This document shows, one piece after another, positions 1-10,744 of a stretch of DNA of 64,000 bases. The notes beneath the pieces were generated by a model that did no database searches, had not been told where the DNA came from, and saw nothing but the letters and a program-made list of their open reading frames with translations. Origin of the DNA: Cadophora sp. MPI-SDFR-AT-0126 (lineage: Eukaryota > Ascomycota > Leotiomycetes > Helotiales > Ploettnerulaceae); assembly GCA_020747065.1 (NCBI GenBank), contig JAGMVK010000028.1, positions 124,001-188,000 of the forward strand. The letters are read 5' to 3'. How positions within the stretch are numbered: position 1 is the first letter of the stretch; each line of letters opens with the position of its first letter. The translations under genes and the position numbers were made by a program.

Positions 1-541
1 CTCCCCATCATCTTCTTTGACAGCCAGGAATCCTTCCCATTTATCCAAGGTTAACCTTTTGTCTTGTCTGGTACAATCGTAAGGGCCGGTGATGTTGGGG
101 TTCGCATCGGCTTTTACTCCGTACTTTACTTGGTAGGTCTCGCGGTCCACGTAGATCCAGTTCAAGATTGGTGCTTCGTCTGTGATTGTTGAGACGAGTC
201 CTTCGTATGGTGCGGCCTCGGGTGGTGTGGGGTATGGGAGGTAGTAGCCTGCGAAGGGATGGAGTCCTGTATCTGATGGGTTGGTTTTGATATATAACTG
301 CAAGAAATGAGTCAATGTCTATCCCGTGATAGGGAGATGTGGGAAATACTCTGGAGTTCTTTAGTGCAACTTGTCTGTGATCAATCTCGACGCTCAATGG
401 CGATGCATCCGAACAGCTAACAACCAGGTTACATCTCCTCGCTCTATGTTCTTCTCGCCTATCTTTTGTCTGTCCTTGTCTGATTGCTTCGTTCGTCGCG
501 AGTAGTGCCGGGCATGTTAGGAGGGCGATGAGCATAGACAT
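1..541 (-). CDS. Conserved fungal hypothetical protein, 3' end beyond window
   Basis: Two exons are visible on the minus strand: 541-350 from ATG at 539-541, and 297 to the window edge. A 52-nt GT-AG intron (349-298) separates them; splicing joins ...LKNSR to LYIKTNPSDTG. The start has a short hydrophobic stretch (MSMLIALLTCPALLA) that may be a signal peptide. It is followed by EEHRARRCNLVVSC, LHPFAGYYLPYP, LNWIYVDRETYQVKYG and LTLDKWEGFLAV. The pattern of tryptophans and short conserved blocks matches a widespread uncharacterised ascomycete family as I remember it; I know of no function. The C-terminus lies outside the window. Confidence is good for the gene and exon join, none for a role. 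Confidence 0.7.
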
Positions 542-1339
542 TTTCAGATTCCTCGTGTCTATCTATCCACAGAAACTTCGATTTTGAAAAATAAATGATA
601 TGTTCTTTCCACTACATCACATGTCACAATATCAACATCCAGATATCCCGTTCCCTTGATGCGGCGCTAGAATGACCTTATTCACGATCTCCGTCAGGGG
701 TCCATCCTAAGTTCCGAAACCCCAACACAGACCCTATCGCACAACATCGCCAGATGATCTCCCTCGCTTAGCCGCGATGTAACAACATAAGGCCATTTCA
801 GGGGTTTTGCATTGGAGGCACTTCGCCACTTGTGGTTCGATTTAGGTTCACCACTAGCAAGACCCTTGGGGCTGAGAACCCGGCAGTCGTACCGCTGAGT
901 CCGTGATGATCTGTTTATTGCTCCGATGGCTCGATGGCTGCAGATTTTGACAGGTCGGTGTTGAGACGAGGGGTGCATGGGCTGTGTTTTGGGTGGGAGG
1001 GTAGCGTTGGGGAAACATCTTGGGTCCAGAATCTGAGGGTTTGCCTAATGCAGAATGTCTAAGTGCTAGGATAGGATTGGATGGCAGGCTTGTATAAAGT
1101 ATTCGCTGATCGTCCCAAAAAACAAATCTCTATCCCCATCATCATCTTCATCCCATCTTCTCTTCCATTCTTCTATTCTTCCCAAGATCAGACTCTCCCG
1201 GTGAGATCAATCCATATACAATTCGCATTAATCAACAATCACCTTCCCCATCAACAACTCTCCTGTACATTTACATCTCCCTTCAACTCCATTCATAAAT
1301 CCGTCACCCTCCTCACCGAACCCAAACAACAAAACCAAG
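542..1339. other. Divergent intergenic region
   Basis: This region lies between two genes transcribed away from each other, so it should hold both promoters. A TATA-like TGTATAAAG is at 1091-1099, about 250 nt before the downstream ATG. A pyrimidine-rich CT/TC stretch follows at about 1120-1300, typical of fungal 5' leaders. Open frames here (such as 694-978 minus) have no recognisable content. Confidence 0.5.
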
Positions 1340-1766
1340 ATGTCTGCCACGTAAGTTCCTGCCTGCCCATCCTCCTCTATTTTGTGCGCGATGATAGTCA
1401 AACTGACAGATAAAGAAAAAGCGCCAGCTTCAACGCCACTTCCAACAACGCCGCATACTCTCCCTCCAGCGATGATTCGTCGCGGGGAAAGTCTCTCGCT
1501 CCTGCATTCAATGCTACTCCACTCCCCACTTCGGCGAGTCTGAGAGCACCTGCTGGTACGTGATCTGTCTATCATTCCACTTCATATCTCGATGTCATAT
1601 CGAGTAGCAGATGCTAACTTAAATAGGCGGCCTTCTCAAGGGTGCCGTAGATGAGAATGGTCAATTGAAGGGTGCGGCTTTGATGGTTGGAATCAAGCTC
1701 GATCTGGAAGCGGAAGTGCATCTCACGGCTAGAGTGAGGGGTGATATCACCGTTGGATTGTACTGA
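1340..1766 (+). CDS. Small conserved three-exon protein (~88-92 aa)
   Basis: This gene is not visible as one open frame. Exon 1 is 11 nt (1340-1350, MSA plus two bases), followed by GTAAGT. Exon 2 ends at 1555 before GTACGT. Exon 3 runs 1627-1766 and ends TAC TGA. The intron-1 acceptor is ambiguous: AG at 1415 or at 1427 are both in frame and differ by four residues. The protein has a Ser/Ala/Pro-rich N-terminal half (FNATSNNAAYSPSSDDSS) and a compact C-terminal half with GGLLKGAVDENGQLKGAA and HLTARVRGDITVGLY. The C-terminal half resembles a family of tiny uncharacterised ascomycete proteins I remember. There is no signal peptide or membrane segment, and no function is known to me. Three clean splice joins support a real gene. 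Confidence 0.72.
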
Positions 1767-2481
1767 GGCGATGGAAGGTCATGGACTGAAGATGAAGAAT
1801 TCATGAAGTAAAGATATATCCAGGTCCCGATACACAGGCTGGGCCTCGATGTGGGATGGTGATTGTTCCGTCAGCTGGTCTGCTTTGGTAAATGATCGTG
1901 GATGGACTAAAGCGGAGCACATCTGCACAATACCTTCTCAGTGTAGAGAAAGAACAGTTGCGACGCTGGGGCACATCTCATAGAAAGGACCCCGCCAAAG
2001 CTTTTGAATCAGAAATCATTTTCATAATATTGATTTGTTGGCGTGCACCGCAATTGAGAAAGGCCGACCTCCTACTTTTTCGTGTATTTGAATGTGGGGA
2101 TAGTGGTGATCAAGTGAAGTTGGATACGAGAACTGCCATGGTATTGGATCGACATATAATATCTATACAATGAGAAAGCTTCAGCATATCCAAATAGACA
2201 AATAGGACTAGATGCCTCTAAATGATAATTCAATGACATGGCAAGACCGCACGCCCTCCCAATTGTCGAATCCTATAAAGCAAAGCCCTTGCTTACCACT
2301 CGTCAAATGCTCGTCCATTTTCAAGCCCCGTGTCATCCTCATGTTGTTACGAAGTCTCGTCACCTTCGTCGTCCTTTTGATAGTCGTCCTCCTCCTCTTC
2401 TTCTACCCGTCATCTTCCTCCTGAAGATTTTCCTCTTCATCTTCATCATTCACCCTCTGATCATCTCCTGCATCATCTTCC
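1767..2481. other. 3' intergenic region
   Basis: This is convergent space between the small plus-strand gene and the minus-strand charged-protein gene. Open frames at 1892-2173 and 2212-2424 are short and unrecognisable. From about 2330 the plus strand is strongly CT-rich, because it lies beside the Lys/Arg-coding end of the minus-strand gene. Confidence 0.4.
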
Positions 2482-4035
2482 TCATCTCTTCGCAACTTTC
2501 TTCCCCTTCCCCTTTCTCTTCCCCTTTGTCGCAGCCCTCCTCCTCGCCCTCTCCGCCCTCTCCGCCCTCCTCGCATCACTCTCTGCTAAGGCCCTCGCCC
2601 TCGCTGCCACAGCAACAGGCGGCACAAAATCCAAATGATGGGAGCACCCAAACGGCGCCATCCCACCATGGTTCGCCAGTTTCTGTTTACACTTCAAATC
2701 CGGATTGTTCTTCCTCGGCGCACCACACAATCTCGTCATATTCAGACTAGGATATACTGTATTTGAGTCGTCGAAGTCTGCAGAGTCGTCACTGACATCT
2801 GAGTCGTTTGCATCGGACTCTGTGTTTGAATCTGAAGTCAGGTCACTGTTTAGGTGTGGTGGGATCTCGTCAGGATTATTGGAGGCGGGTTCGTATTCTG
2901 TGCCTTCGACGACTTCGTTATCTGAGGCGCTGAAATCAGAGAACTGGTCCGAATCGGTGTCTGTACTGTGACGTGAGGAGTCGGAGTAGTCCGAGTCGTC
3001 GGGCTTGTCAAACTCGGATTTTATGGAGTCGGATGAGGATGAGCTGCTGGACTTTTTGCTGTCGCTGTTAGTAGAACCGGAATCTGGGGGGTCGGGTGCG
3101 TTGTCTTGGTTTCCACCGTTGTTTCCATTTCCATTCTCGTCTTCATTTTGAACGTTGTCACCAAAATCAGGATTAGACGATTCGTTTGGATTTTCATCGT
3201 CGCCATTACCTACGTCGTTCCCACCGTCGCCGCGCAGGAAAATGTTTTGTGGTGAGAGAGTCTCGGCTTTCAACGTCTTCTCTTCCTTTTCCACCCTTGT
3301 CGAAACCTTCTTAGCCTTCTCCTTCGCCTTCTTCGTAAAAGCTCTCTCAGCCTTTCTCTTCTTCCACTCCTTCTTCAATGTCCTCTTCTCCTTATCTGTC
3401 AAACCCGCCCATTCCCTCTCCAACCTCGCCTTCCTCCTCGCCGCCCTTCTGACCCTCTTAGCTTTCTCCTCCTCGTCGATAGAATCCTCAACAACCCCAT
3501 TGGCATTCCCGACTTCTACATACTTCCCAGCTTCCCTTCTCTTTAGTCTTTCTGCTGCTCTCCTAGCACGACCTTGCAATCGACGCTTTTTCTTTAGAGC
3601 CTTGATACTCTGCCTCTCGTCAGGTTTCGTGATATTCTCATCGCTCTGTGGCTCCCTTTTGATTTTCTTCACTTCAGGTTTCCTGGCGCGTGTTTTTCCG
3701 GCTTTGTGTACCGATTTGGCAGCTTCGATCTCCGTTGGGCTGGGCGGGTCAGGTGTCCAGTCGTAGGCTTCCTGTTTGATACGTGGTGGGGCATCCGGGG
3801 CTTTTGAAGAGGAGTAGTGGTCGATTTGCGATTTTTTGCGAGTGGGTTTCAATTTCTTGGAGCTGGGTGTAGTTGGTGAGGGTGGATCTAGGGTTAAGAT
3901 GGTTCGACTTGATTCTGGGGGTTCCTGTTCAGGACCAGGATGGCTGCGCTTTTTGCAGACTCTTCGGGCTGTTAGCAGATAGTTGAGTGGGTATGGCGTG
4001 GAACACACCTACTTGATGGTCTTCTTTGGCGGCAT
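2482..4035 (-). CDS. Highly charged, probably nuclear protein with C-terminal Cys/His cluster
   Basis: The start is ATG at 4035-4033 (MPPKKTI). A short intron (4012-3962, donor GTAGGT, acceptor AAG) leads to one long exon, 3961-2482. The protein is about 500 aa. Residues ~1-250 are Lys/Arg-rich with several nuclear-localisation-like runs (KKLKPTRKK, KALKKKRRLQGRARR) and a long basic helix that may form a coiled coil. The middle ~150 residues are Asp/Ser/Asn-rich and acidic. Near the C-terminus a Cys/His cluster (CGAPR...CKQK...H...CSHH) is followed by an Ala/Arg helix and a terminal KGKRKGKGKK. The Cys/His spacing recalls small zinc-binding modules of chromatin proteins (zf-C3Hc3H type); this is a guess. 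A nuclear DNA- or RNA-binding role is inferred from composition only. Confidence 0.6.
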
Positions 4036-6228
4036 CTTCACAATTGTTTCTTGTTGTTTGCTCCGTGGTAGCTGGGTTTCAAACAGAATCAAAGATGGAT
4101 TTCACGTCAAGTTCATCTTACATAGAGGCTTGTAGATAAAGGAATCGAGCAAACAATTGTGACTTGATGCCGAATGCATCGCTATTGTTTAAACAAAGCA
4201 TTTTTCGTGGATGTCCGGGTTGGCGTTGAGTAACTTAGCGACGGAAGCGTCATGAGGATAAAGAAAAATATCACCTTGAACTGCGTTGATCGCAATCCGG
4301 CGCTTAGACAGGGAATAAAACTGTGATGTATTGATTCTATCCCATCTTGGAGAATTGTGCCTCGTCCGGAAGGAAGCGCAACAATTGAAATCTTGTTACA
4401 ATCGTGCTACCTTTGGTGGCGAGGCAGCTTGCAAAATCGACAAGGCAACAGAGACGTGCAGAAATGAACGATCCTTCGGGTTTTTCTCGGACATGGTATC
4501 AATCACCTGCATCGTGACTTCCTTCCTTGGTGTTTTCGGGGATAATCCAAGTTCCGTCGTCGATTGCAACTGCCAATACAGCCGTATCGAGGTCCTGCCA
4601 AAAATGAAGCTTTTCTGGTTAAGACGCCAGCAAATAAGAAACATAAAAGTCGCCCTTCTAAGATGTATGAAAGTTGAATTTGAAATTAGTTGAGTAAGAA
4701 ACGGAGAAATGAACGAGGAAATGAGAATCCAGCGCGAGAAGATGCGCCGCAGATTTTGAGCAGCTTGCACCAAAGCTGCACCTCGATCCGAGTTCTGAAT
4801 TAGTTTCTAACTCGAGTGACCCAGGCTTTCATAGCTCGGTTGCGAAAAAAGGAGTGTGGGCAATAAATATTTGACCCTTTTTCGGTTTCTTTTCTTAATA
4901 ACCAATATTCCATAGTCCTATATACCGTTTTAGTTGGCGAAAAGGTGGGATCGATGCCAGCTCTTATGTTTGTGAGGATCTATTAATATACTAAATATGA
5001 GAAGTATAATCATTAAATGAATAAATATTAATTAAAGGAAGTTAAAGAGTTGGCCTGATTTGAAAATGCGTCTCCTGCACATTGAAAGCAGCAACCTCAG
5101 TCTTAGTAAGGATTGGACTGAACATATTCCGCTACATGCGATACTATCTCATACTTAGGGAAAGGATACTAAGGAAGTCACTTTCGATGACTTCAAGGCA
5201 GAAGCTTACTCAGATAAGATTGGATATAGAAAGCCCCAGGAGTAGGTGTCCATACGATCCACTATATCCAGAAATGGGCTCGACTGTGGGAATTGGGGAT
5301 TCAGTGTACAATATTTGGCTCAGAAGAAAAAAAAATTGACCGTTGCCTTACCATGAAAATACGCACAACGACGAGTTTACAATATACAGTACTAGTCAAC
5401 TTATACTTGTCAAAAGGCGTTTTTACACCAAAACTCATGCTATTATGACTATAATAGTCATAAAAGCTCTTTACAAGTCTTGTAATTCCTTATGTGGTAC
5501 AGTTTATTTTTACAGGGCCAAACTTTTGTTAGTATATAATATTACGTAATCTATATTTTCCACCTGAATTATAGAGTTTCAAAAAGCACGTGCCTGTTTA
5601 GCGCCACTTTTTGCAGGGAAAAGCGGATTTGAGGATAGCACGTAAGATAATTTACCCTTACTATGACGAAATTTGCATTAAATTCAAATTTGAGTAATAT
5701 GAGTTAAGTGCAAAGATATCATAAAGATAAGTTCAAACGGATTTACTACCAAGAGCTCGTCAGTGTTACTAGGTTATTAAGTGTAAAGGGTGACTTAAGG
5801 TGGGAAAAGGCGTTTTGCTAAGTATAAGTTGATAGGGACTGTAACACTTGTGAAGGCGCTGGGACAGAAGGGCTAGAACAGTTGGTGTGCTAGCCCATAT
5901 GTTGACCACGAGGTAGAGGTATCACGTATAGTAAGGATACTGTATGGTATACTATGTTAAGTTAAACAAAGTCTTACTTTATCTTCGTAGACCGCCAGGA
6001 CCCAGCGGTTATATCTCATGTGACTATACCTGTGACCATCGTATTTAGGAGTTCTAAACTCCTCCACCTTGTCTAAAAGAGAATGCTCATGCTAGGCCAT
6101 CAATTACAATAACTCGAAGAGGATAATCACGAGTGGGCCAGTAGACCATCCCACTGTTCTTGGCGGTTGCAGTTCGGCCATCCCAACCCCACACCCCCAC
6201 TAAGAATTGAGTGCCATTTACTTCGTAC
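4036..6228. other. Gene-poor AT-rich region
   Basis: About 2.2 kb without a convincing gene. AT content rises from about 4860. Short open frames (4331-4693, 5082-5339) show no recognisable features. A perfect 10-bp palindrome with a one-base centre is at 5443-5463 (TTATGACTAT). The texture, abundant TpA and scattered stops, suggests old mutated repeat DNA, but I could not identify the parent element. Confidence 0.45.
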
Positions 6229-6497
6229 TACGGAGGTCGCGGCAATAAGTTATGGGTGCGCCACCACCTTGGCGATGCCAAGCTTTAGTAGGCATGTCTG
6301 GCAGGGCAACGGCGCTTTAGGGACTATAAGCCTGAAATAATTTGCTTCAGGGGCTGCTCACAGGGACCATGCGCTATAACTAAGCTCTCAGCAGCCTAAA
6401 TGCCCTATAATTACAGCGTCCTCTGGTTGCTAGGGCACCTGGCTCTTGGCATTGCCAAGATGTGGCGCACCCATAACTTATTGCCGCGACCTCCGTA
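6229..6497. mobile_element. MITE-like element with ~53-bp terminal inverted repeats
   Basis: The left arm (6231 to about 6282) and the right arm (about 6445 to 6495, reverse complement) match closely. The outer 34 bases are identical, starting CGGAGGTCGCGGCAATAAG. Further in there is one indel and two transitions (C/T and G/A, the RIP direction). TA lies at each outer edge (6229-6230 and 6496-6497), consistent with a Tc1/mariner-type TA target duplication. Each arm's inner end is itself a palindrome: CTTGGC(A/G)ATGCCAAG at 6268-6282, with its counterpart at 6445-6459. The element is about 270 bp and has no coding capacity, so it fits a non-autonomous MITE. The parent transposon is not in the window. 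Confidence 0.75.
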
Positions 6498-7208
6498 TGG
6501 TAATGATAACGGATTTGACGTCTGTGCTCCTGTCGAATGTTCTACTAAAGGCTAGGGGTATAGACTAATAAAATGCCAGCATTTTACTACTTTTACTTGA
6601 AGAAGTATTCACCTTTTGGTTAAATGGGTTAAAAAGCACGGATGTCAAATTCATTATCATTTAGGCATGTACAAAGTATAAAAGTAATATATTGTCTTGC
6701 CTTTATTCCTGGCCCGCATCACCACTAGTGTGTCCATGTCTTACAGGCCGATGATAAGCCTTTAGCTTCGGAGTCGCCAGAAGCGTGAAACATGCCCAAA
6801 AGCCTATTGCCCTAAGGGTTTTTAAGCCAAGCCCTTCAGGCCATTACACGCCAAGCTTTTTGAACCTTACAACCACCAGCTATTTTAGGACTCCAATATA
6901 ATAGGTTCCAGAACTAAATTAACCTTTGTTTTGTCTGCTATAAAGTAATAATAGACCCTTATTATTGATAGCTAAGCCATCATCAAATGCAACTGAGTGT
7001 GACTCTTCCCAAGTATTAGAAGGGAGTTGCTTAAGAGCAAGTATATAAAGGAGTCCGCCTGCCACTTCAATATGTTCTTCACCCTCTACCATCATCTCAA
7101 TCGACTATACACTCCATTCAATCTATCCTTCTTACCATCGCCACCATACACCCTCATCAATTCCTCTTACAACCATCACCACCAACAATCCTCTCCAAAC
7201 CATCCATC
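6498..7208. other. Upstream region of the small secreted gene
   Basis: AT-rich DNA continues to about 7000 with no recognised gene. TATATAAAG at 7042-7050 sits about 160 nt before the ATG at 7209 and is a likely TATA box. The 5' leader after it is rich in CATC/CACC repeats. Confidence 0.45.
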
Positions 7209-7773
7209 ATGATGCACTTTTCTGTAATTGCCAGCAGCATCTTGGCTTTCGTTGCTTTCGTTGACGCAACGGCCATTGCAATTCCTATCAACGAGATGAC
7301 TGTTTCTGAGCCCTTCACAGGATCTATCTTCAAGCGCGACCACTACATGAGCGTCTCCGGATCAGGTGGTACAAGACTAACAAATGGTGGCAACTCTCTC
7401 ACCGTGAGCGTTAGTTGTGGCACGGTAACGGCATCCAATATCGATACTGCTTCCGGCAGTTGCACTGCCAACCTCGTATGTTTCCCCTGACGAGCGCGTT
7501 TCCTCCATGAGCTAACAAACTGTCTCTCAGGTCGGAACCTTCACAGGTTGCGATGGATGTGAGTTCTATGGCGACTTTCCAACATTTTCTTTAAGATTGT
7601 CGACAAAGTGTGGTAACGCGCATATTGCGGTGAATACGGGATACTCGAATGAAGAGGGTGGTGGAGATATTGGCGAGAACCTCAGGTCTCATGACTGCAC
7701 TGGAAAACCTGATGGTAGTAAAGTCAGTATGAACATCTGCGCCGGCGACAACTGGTCTCTGCGCGAATGCTAG
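7209..7773 (+). CDS. Small secreted cysteine-rich protein (effector-like), 169 aa
   Basis: Exon 1 is 7209-7475 and exon 2 is 7531-7773, with a 55-nt GT-AG intron that keeps frame. A second ATG follows directly at 7212. The first ~20 residues form a signal peptide (MMHFSVIASSILAFVAFVDA). A KR pair at about residues 39-40 (SIFKRDHYM) looks like a Kex2 site ending a short propeptide. The mature chain has eight cysteines, an even number that could form four disulfides, and ends in Cys (NWSLREC). There are Gly/Ser/Thr-rich stretches and no catalytic motif I recognise. A secreted effector or other small extracellular protein is inferred from signal, size and cysteines. It borders an AT-rich repeat region. 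Confidence 0.75.
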
Positions 7774-9776
7774 ACCACTTTGTGTTCCGTTCTGTGCGGA
7801 GTGTTTGTCATCTTCAATATCAGACACTTCTTACAGAATCAAACGGCAGCACCAGCTGGGATGGAAAGTATGGAAAGGCATAAAAGGATTTGCTCTCGGC
7901 TGATGAAACGATCAACTTTAGGTCACCTGAGAGCTAGTTGTTAAATAATCCTTGGAACATGGTGGCTGCTTTCCAGCCACGTGTGTCCATCAATCAATAT
8001 AGGATCTCAGCTTACTTCATGTGTTTCGTGCTTCAATCCTTGTAATTCCTCACAGCTTCATTCATACCTTTTCTCTGGAGCCAAACATCGATCCAGAATC
8101 TACAGAATCCAAAGCGGCACTTGAAATTGTGAATGAAATCGATGAGCAATATCCGCTTGGGACGTATTCGCCTCTTAGAGACAGGCGTATCCCAAGGTCT
8201 CTTTTCAGTTGATATCTCTGGTCAGAGACGGTGATGCTGCCGGTGGTGGTGATGATGGTGGTGAGCTGGAATGGAGGCTAGGTGATGAGAGAGGTGCTGC
8301 CGTGCGGATTTTGATATTTGCAGCATATATACTTCAAATGGGCCTCAATCGTTACCGCGACTGAACGAATATTCACCTGTCTACTATAATGCACGTTATA
8401 AACATCTGCTCTGTCATTTCTTCAAGCCGGCGGAGGTGTAACATGAGAGTCGTGTAAATCTGGCTTGGACCCCTCTCCTATTCTCCCTGTCTCAACAATC
8501 TCCCTCTACACAAGATTCAGAGCAGAAACTGTCCTTTACAGTAACGGGCTGGACGTGAGCAATCATAGGAATGAAAGTAGGTAAGGAAAGTAAGAATTTT
8601 ATTTAACGTCGACAGAGAATCCAATTCGAATCACTCCTTCAGACGACGGACAAGGAACAACATGATGTTTTGAAGCGCAAGAAAGTACAAGATGAACTCG
8701 CAATTCGATTGAATATCCTGTGGCCCAATACACAGCCATCTTCTACATCTACATCTATCTCCATTTCCAGCTCCTCATCCACATCCACAGCTCCATCCCA
8801 CTCCATCAAGTTTGACTACTTCGCACGAAAATCCAAGCAAGACAATAATCAAAGAAGCACGTTTCAAGAACCTGTTCCGTATTCCCCTCCTCTTCTCCCA
8901 TCTACAGATCAACCATGCTGTCTGGGAGTTCGAACAGCAACTTTGGGATATGCGACATTGGTTGACGACTGACCCCAATCCCGCTTCCCCCCAAAAGCAT
9001 GGGATTTTGTTATATTAAAATCCTCACCATGGCCTCTTGGCTGGAGTGTTGGCGTTTTCTCCCCGCTTCCCCACACCCCATACATCGGCCTAACCGCACA
9101 GGGATACGTTCCAAGACCATAATTGCAATGTCCGAGCCTCTTAGGACAGGAATTTAGTAGTTACAGATGGAGGCAATCCATAGGGATGAGAACCGGAGAT
9201 AGATGAGATGATCCCTCGGGATACTTTGTTACTGGTAGATACTCTCAAGATTAAACAAAGTACTCATTGTTAAATCTTTGTATAGAGATGTATGTACAGT
9301 ACTCCGTAGATAGGAGCCAGACCGTTAAGCGAAGCTGTGCTGAGGCTGGCCAGCTCTGGCCAGGCTGGCATCAATCAAACAAACTACAAACGATGCACAT
9401 TTGAGCACTTCTATTCCGAAAATTCAATCAAGTGCTCTTGCATAACCCGATGGTATGACAATGAGTCAAGTGCGAGGAAACTTTATCTTGGCTCCCTGTC
9501 TCCGACGAAAATCCCGCATCGGCTACAATAAGCGGAAAATGTTTTGATCACGGTCGGAATTCCGATCAGCAATTCCGTGCCCAGAATTCCCTTGCACTTC
9601 GCCACGACGTCACCTTCTGTGCAAGACTTAAATTGTATAAAATTCACTAGATCGAAAGCTAGGGATAGTATTCACGTCTACACATGAGTGTTCGATCTTC
9701 TCTCTTGTTTCAAATCTACAAAACCACCTTTTGAACACCAAGCCTCCAACCGCACGGATTGTCTTTTGTTATCACC
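7774..9776. other. Intergenic, with a possible gene remnant at ~8592-9018
   Basis: No complete gene is seen. From 8592 one frame reads RIQFESLL...KRKKVQDELAIRLNILWPNTQP, then Ser/Thr repeats. A different frame at 8812-9018 reads FRIPLLFSHLQINHAVWEFE. Both look protein-like but they lie in different frames without a convincing intron, so a broken gene is possible. Further on, a 12-bp palindrome TCGGAATTCCGA (9554-9565) and a TATA-like TATAAAA (9636-9642) precede the aldolase gene. Confidence 0.35.
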
Positions 9777-10716
9777 ATGGCTCCCTCTATCCTGAACGAC
9801 CACGAGACCATTTCCAACCCGGCCAAAACCGTTGGATCTGTTCAACCAAAACCAGCAGTTCAATCACACGGCAAGACGAAAAGTGGCAAGATCCTCAAGA
9901 TCCGAGAATACCCCAAATTCGAGAACCTCGAAGACGAGAGGCTGTACAGGAAGCAGCATCTTGCCGCCGCTTTCCGTATTTTCGCAGACAGAGGCTTCGA
10001 TGAAGGCGTGGCCGGCCACATTTCAGTCCGAGACCCAATTCTTACCGACCATTTCTGTTCGTTCTCCCTTGCCCACTCTTGGCTCATGATTCGTACTAAC
10101 GCGAAACACAGGGCTAAACCCACTCTCCCAGCATTTCTCCCTCATCAAGGTTTCAGACCTGATTCTTGTGAACGAAGATGGCGAAATCGTTATTGGCGAC
10201 GAGCCAATCAATTCTGCTGCTTTTGCAATTCACTCCGAAATCCACAAGGCACGGCCAGACGTACATGCTGCCTGCCACGCGCACAGCGTGCATGGCAAAG
10301 CGTTCTCCTGCTTTGGTCGCGAGCTAGATATGATTACGCAAGATTCCCTACGATTTTACAAGTCGCACGGCGTATATCGGGATTTCAAAGGTGTCGTGTT
10401 GGACAGTGAAGAAGGAATCAGGATTGCGAGGGCGCTGGGAAATGGAAAAGCTGCTATCCTGCAGAATCATGGATTATTGACTGTTGGCGGGAGTGTAGAC
10501 GAGGCAGCGTTTTGGTTTATCAGCTTAGACAAGACTTGTCATGCACAGTTATTAGCTGATGCTGCCGCTGCTGGGGGTTATAAGAAGATTATCATCCCTG
10601 ATGATGAGGCCGCGGCTACTGTTGGGCAAGTTGGCGGGCCAGAAAAGGGATGGTTAGCTTTTCAACCATATTATGATGAGCAGGTTGCGAAGACGAAGGG
10701 AGATTTCCTGAAGTAG
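9777..10716 (+). CDS. Class II aldolase/adducin-domain protein, 294 aa
   Basis: Exons are 9777-10056 and 10112-10716; the 55-nt intron (GTTCGT donor) creates the Trp of DHFWLNPLSQHFSLI. After a ~45-residue lead, the class II aldolase/adducin fold runs to the end: GFDEGVAGHISVRD (phosphate-binding type loop), HAACHAHSVHGKAFS with the His pair expected to bind metal, and ILQNHGLLTVGGSVDEA with the third His. The family includes sugar-phosphate aldolases such as fuculose-1-phosphate aldolase, decarboxylases and non-catalytic adducins; fungal members are mostly uncharacterised. With the metal-binding histidines kept, an aldolase or decarboxylase acting on a short sugar or sugar-acid phosphate is likely. 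It neighbours a DAK remnant, SDR, ketose-bisphosphate-aldolase-like gene and MFS gene, which suggests a catabolic cluster. Confidence 0.88.
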
Positions 10717-10744
10717 ATGTATTTGTTCTCGAGTTGTAGTGCCT

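Noticed and set aside
2238..2750. Plus-strand frame of 170 aa rich in Ser/Pro
   Set aside because: It is the antisense shadow of the Lys/Arg-rich and CT-biased end of the 2482-4035 gene and has no motif.
3155..3766. Plus-strand frame of 203 aa rich in Phe/Leu/Ser
   Set aside because: Antisense of the Lys/Glu-coding exon; the composition explains the open frame.
4396..4773. Minus-strand frame of 125 aa in the gene-poor region
   Set aside because: No start context, family motif or splice partner; AT-rich DNA with chance open frames.
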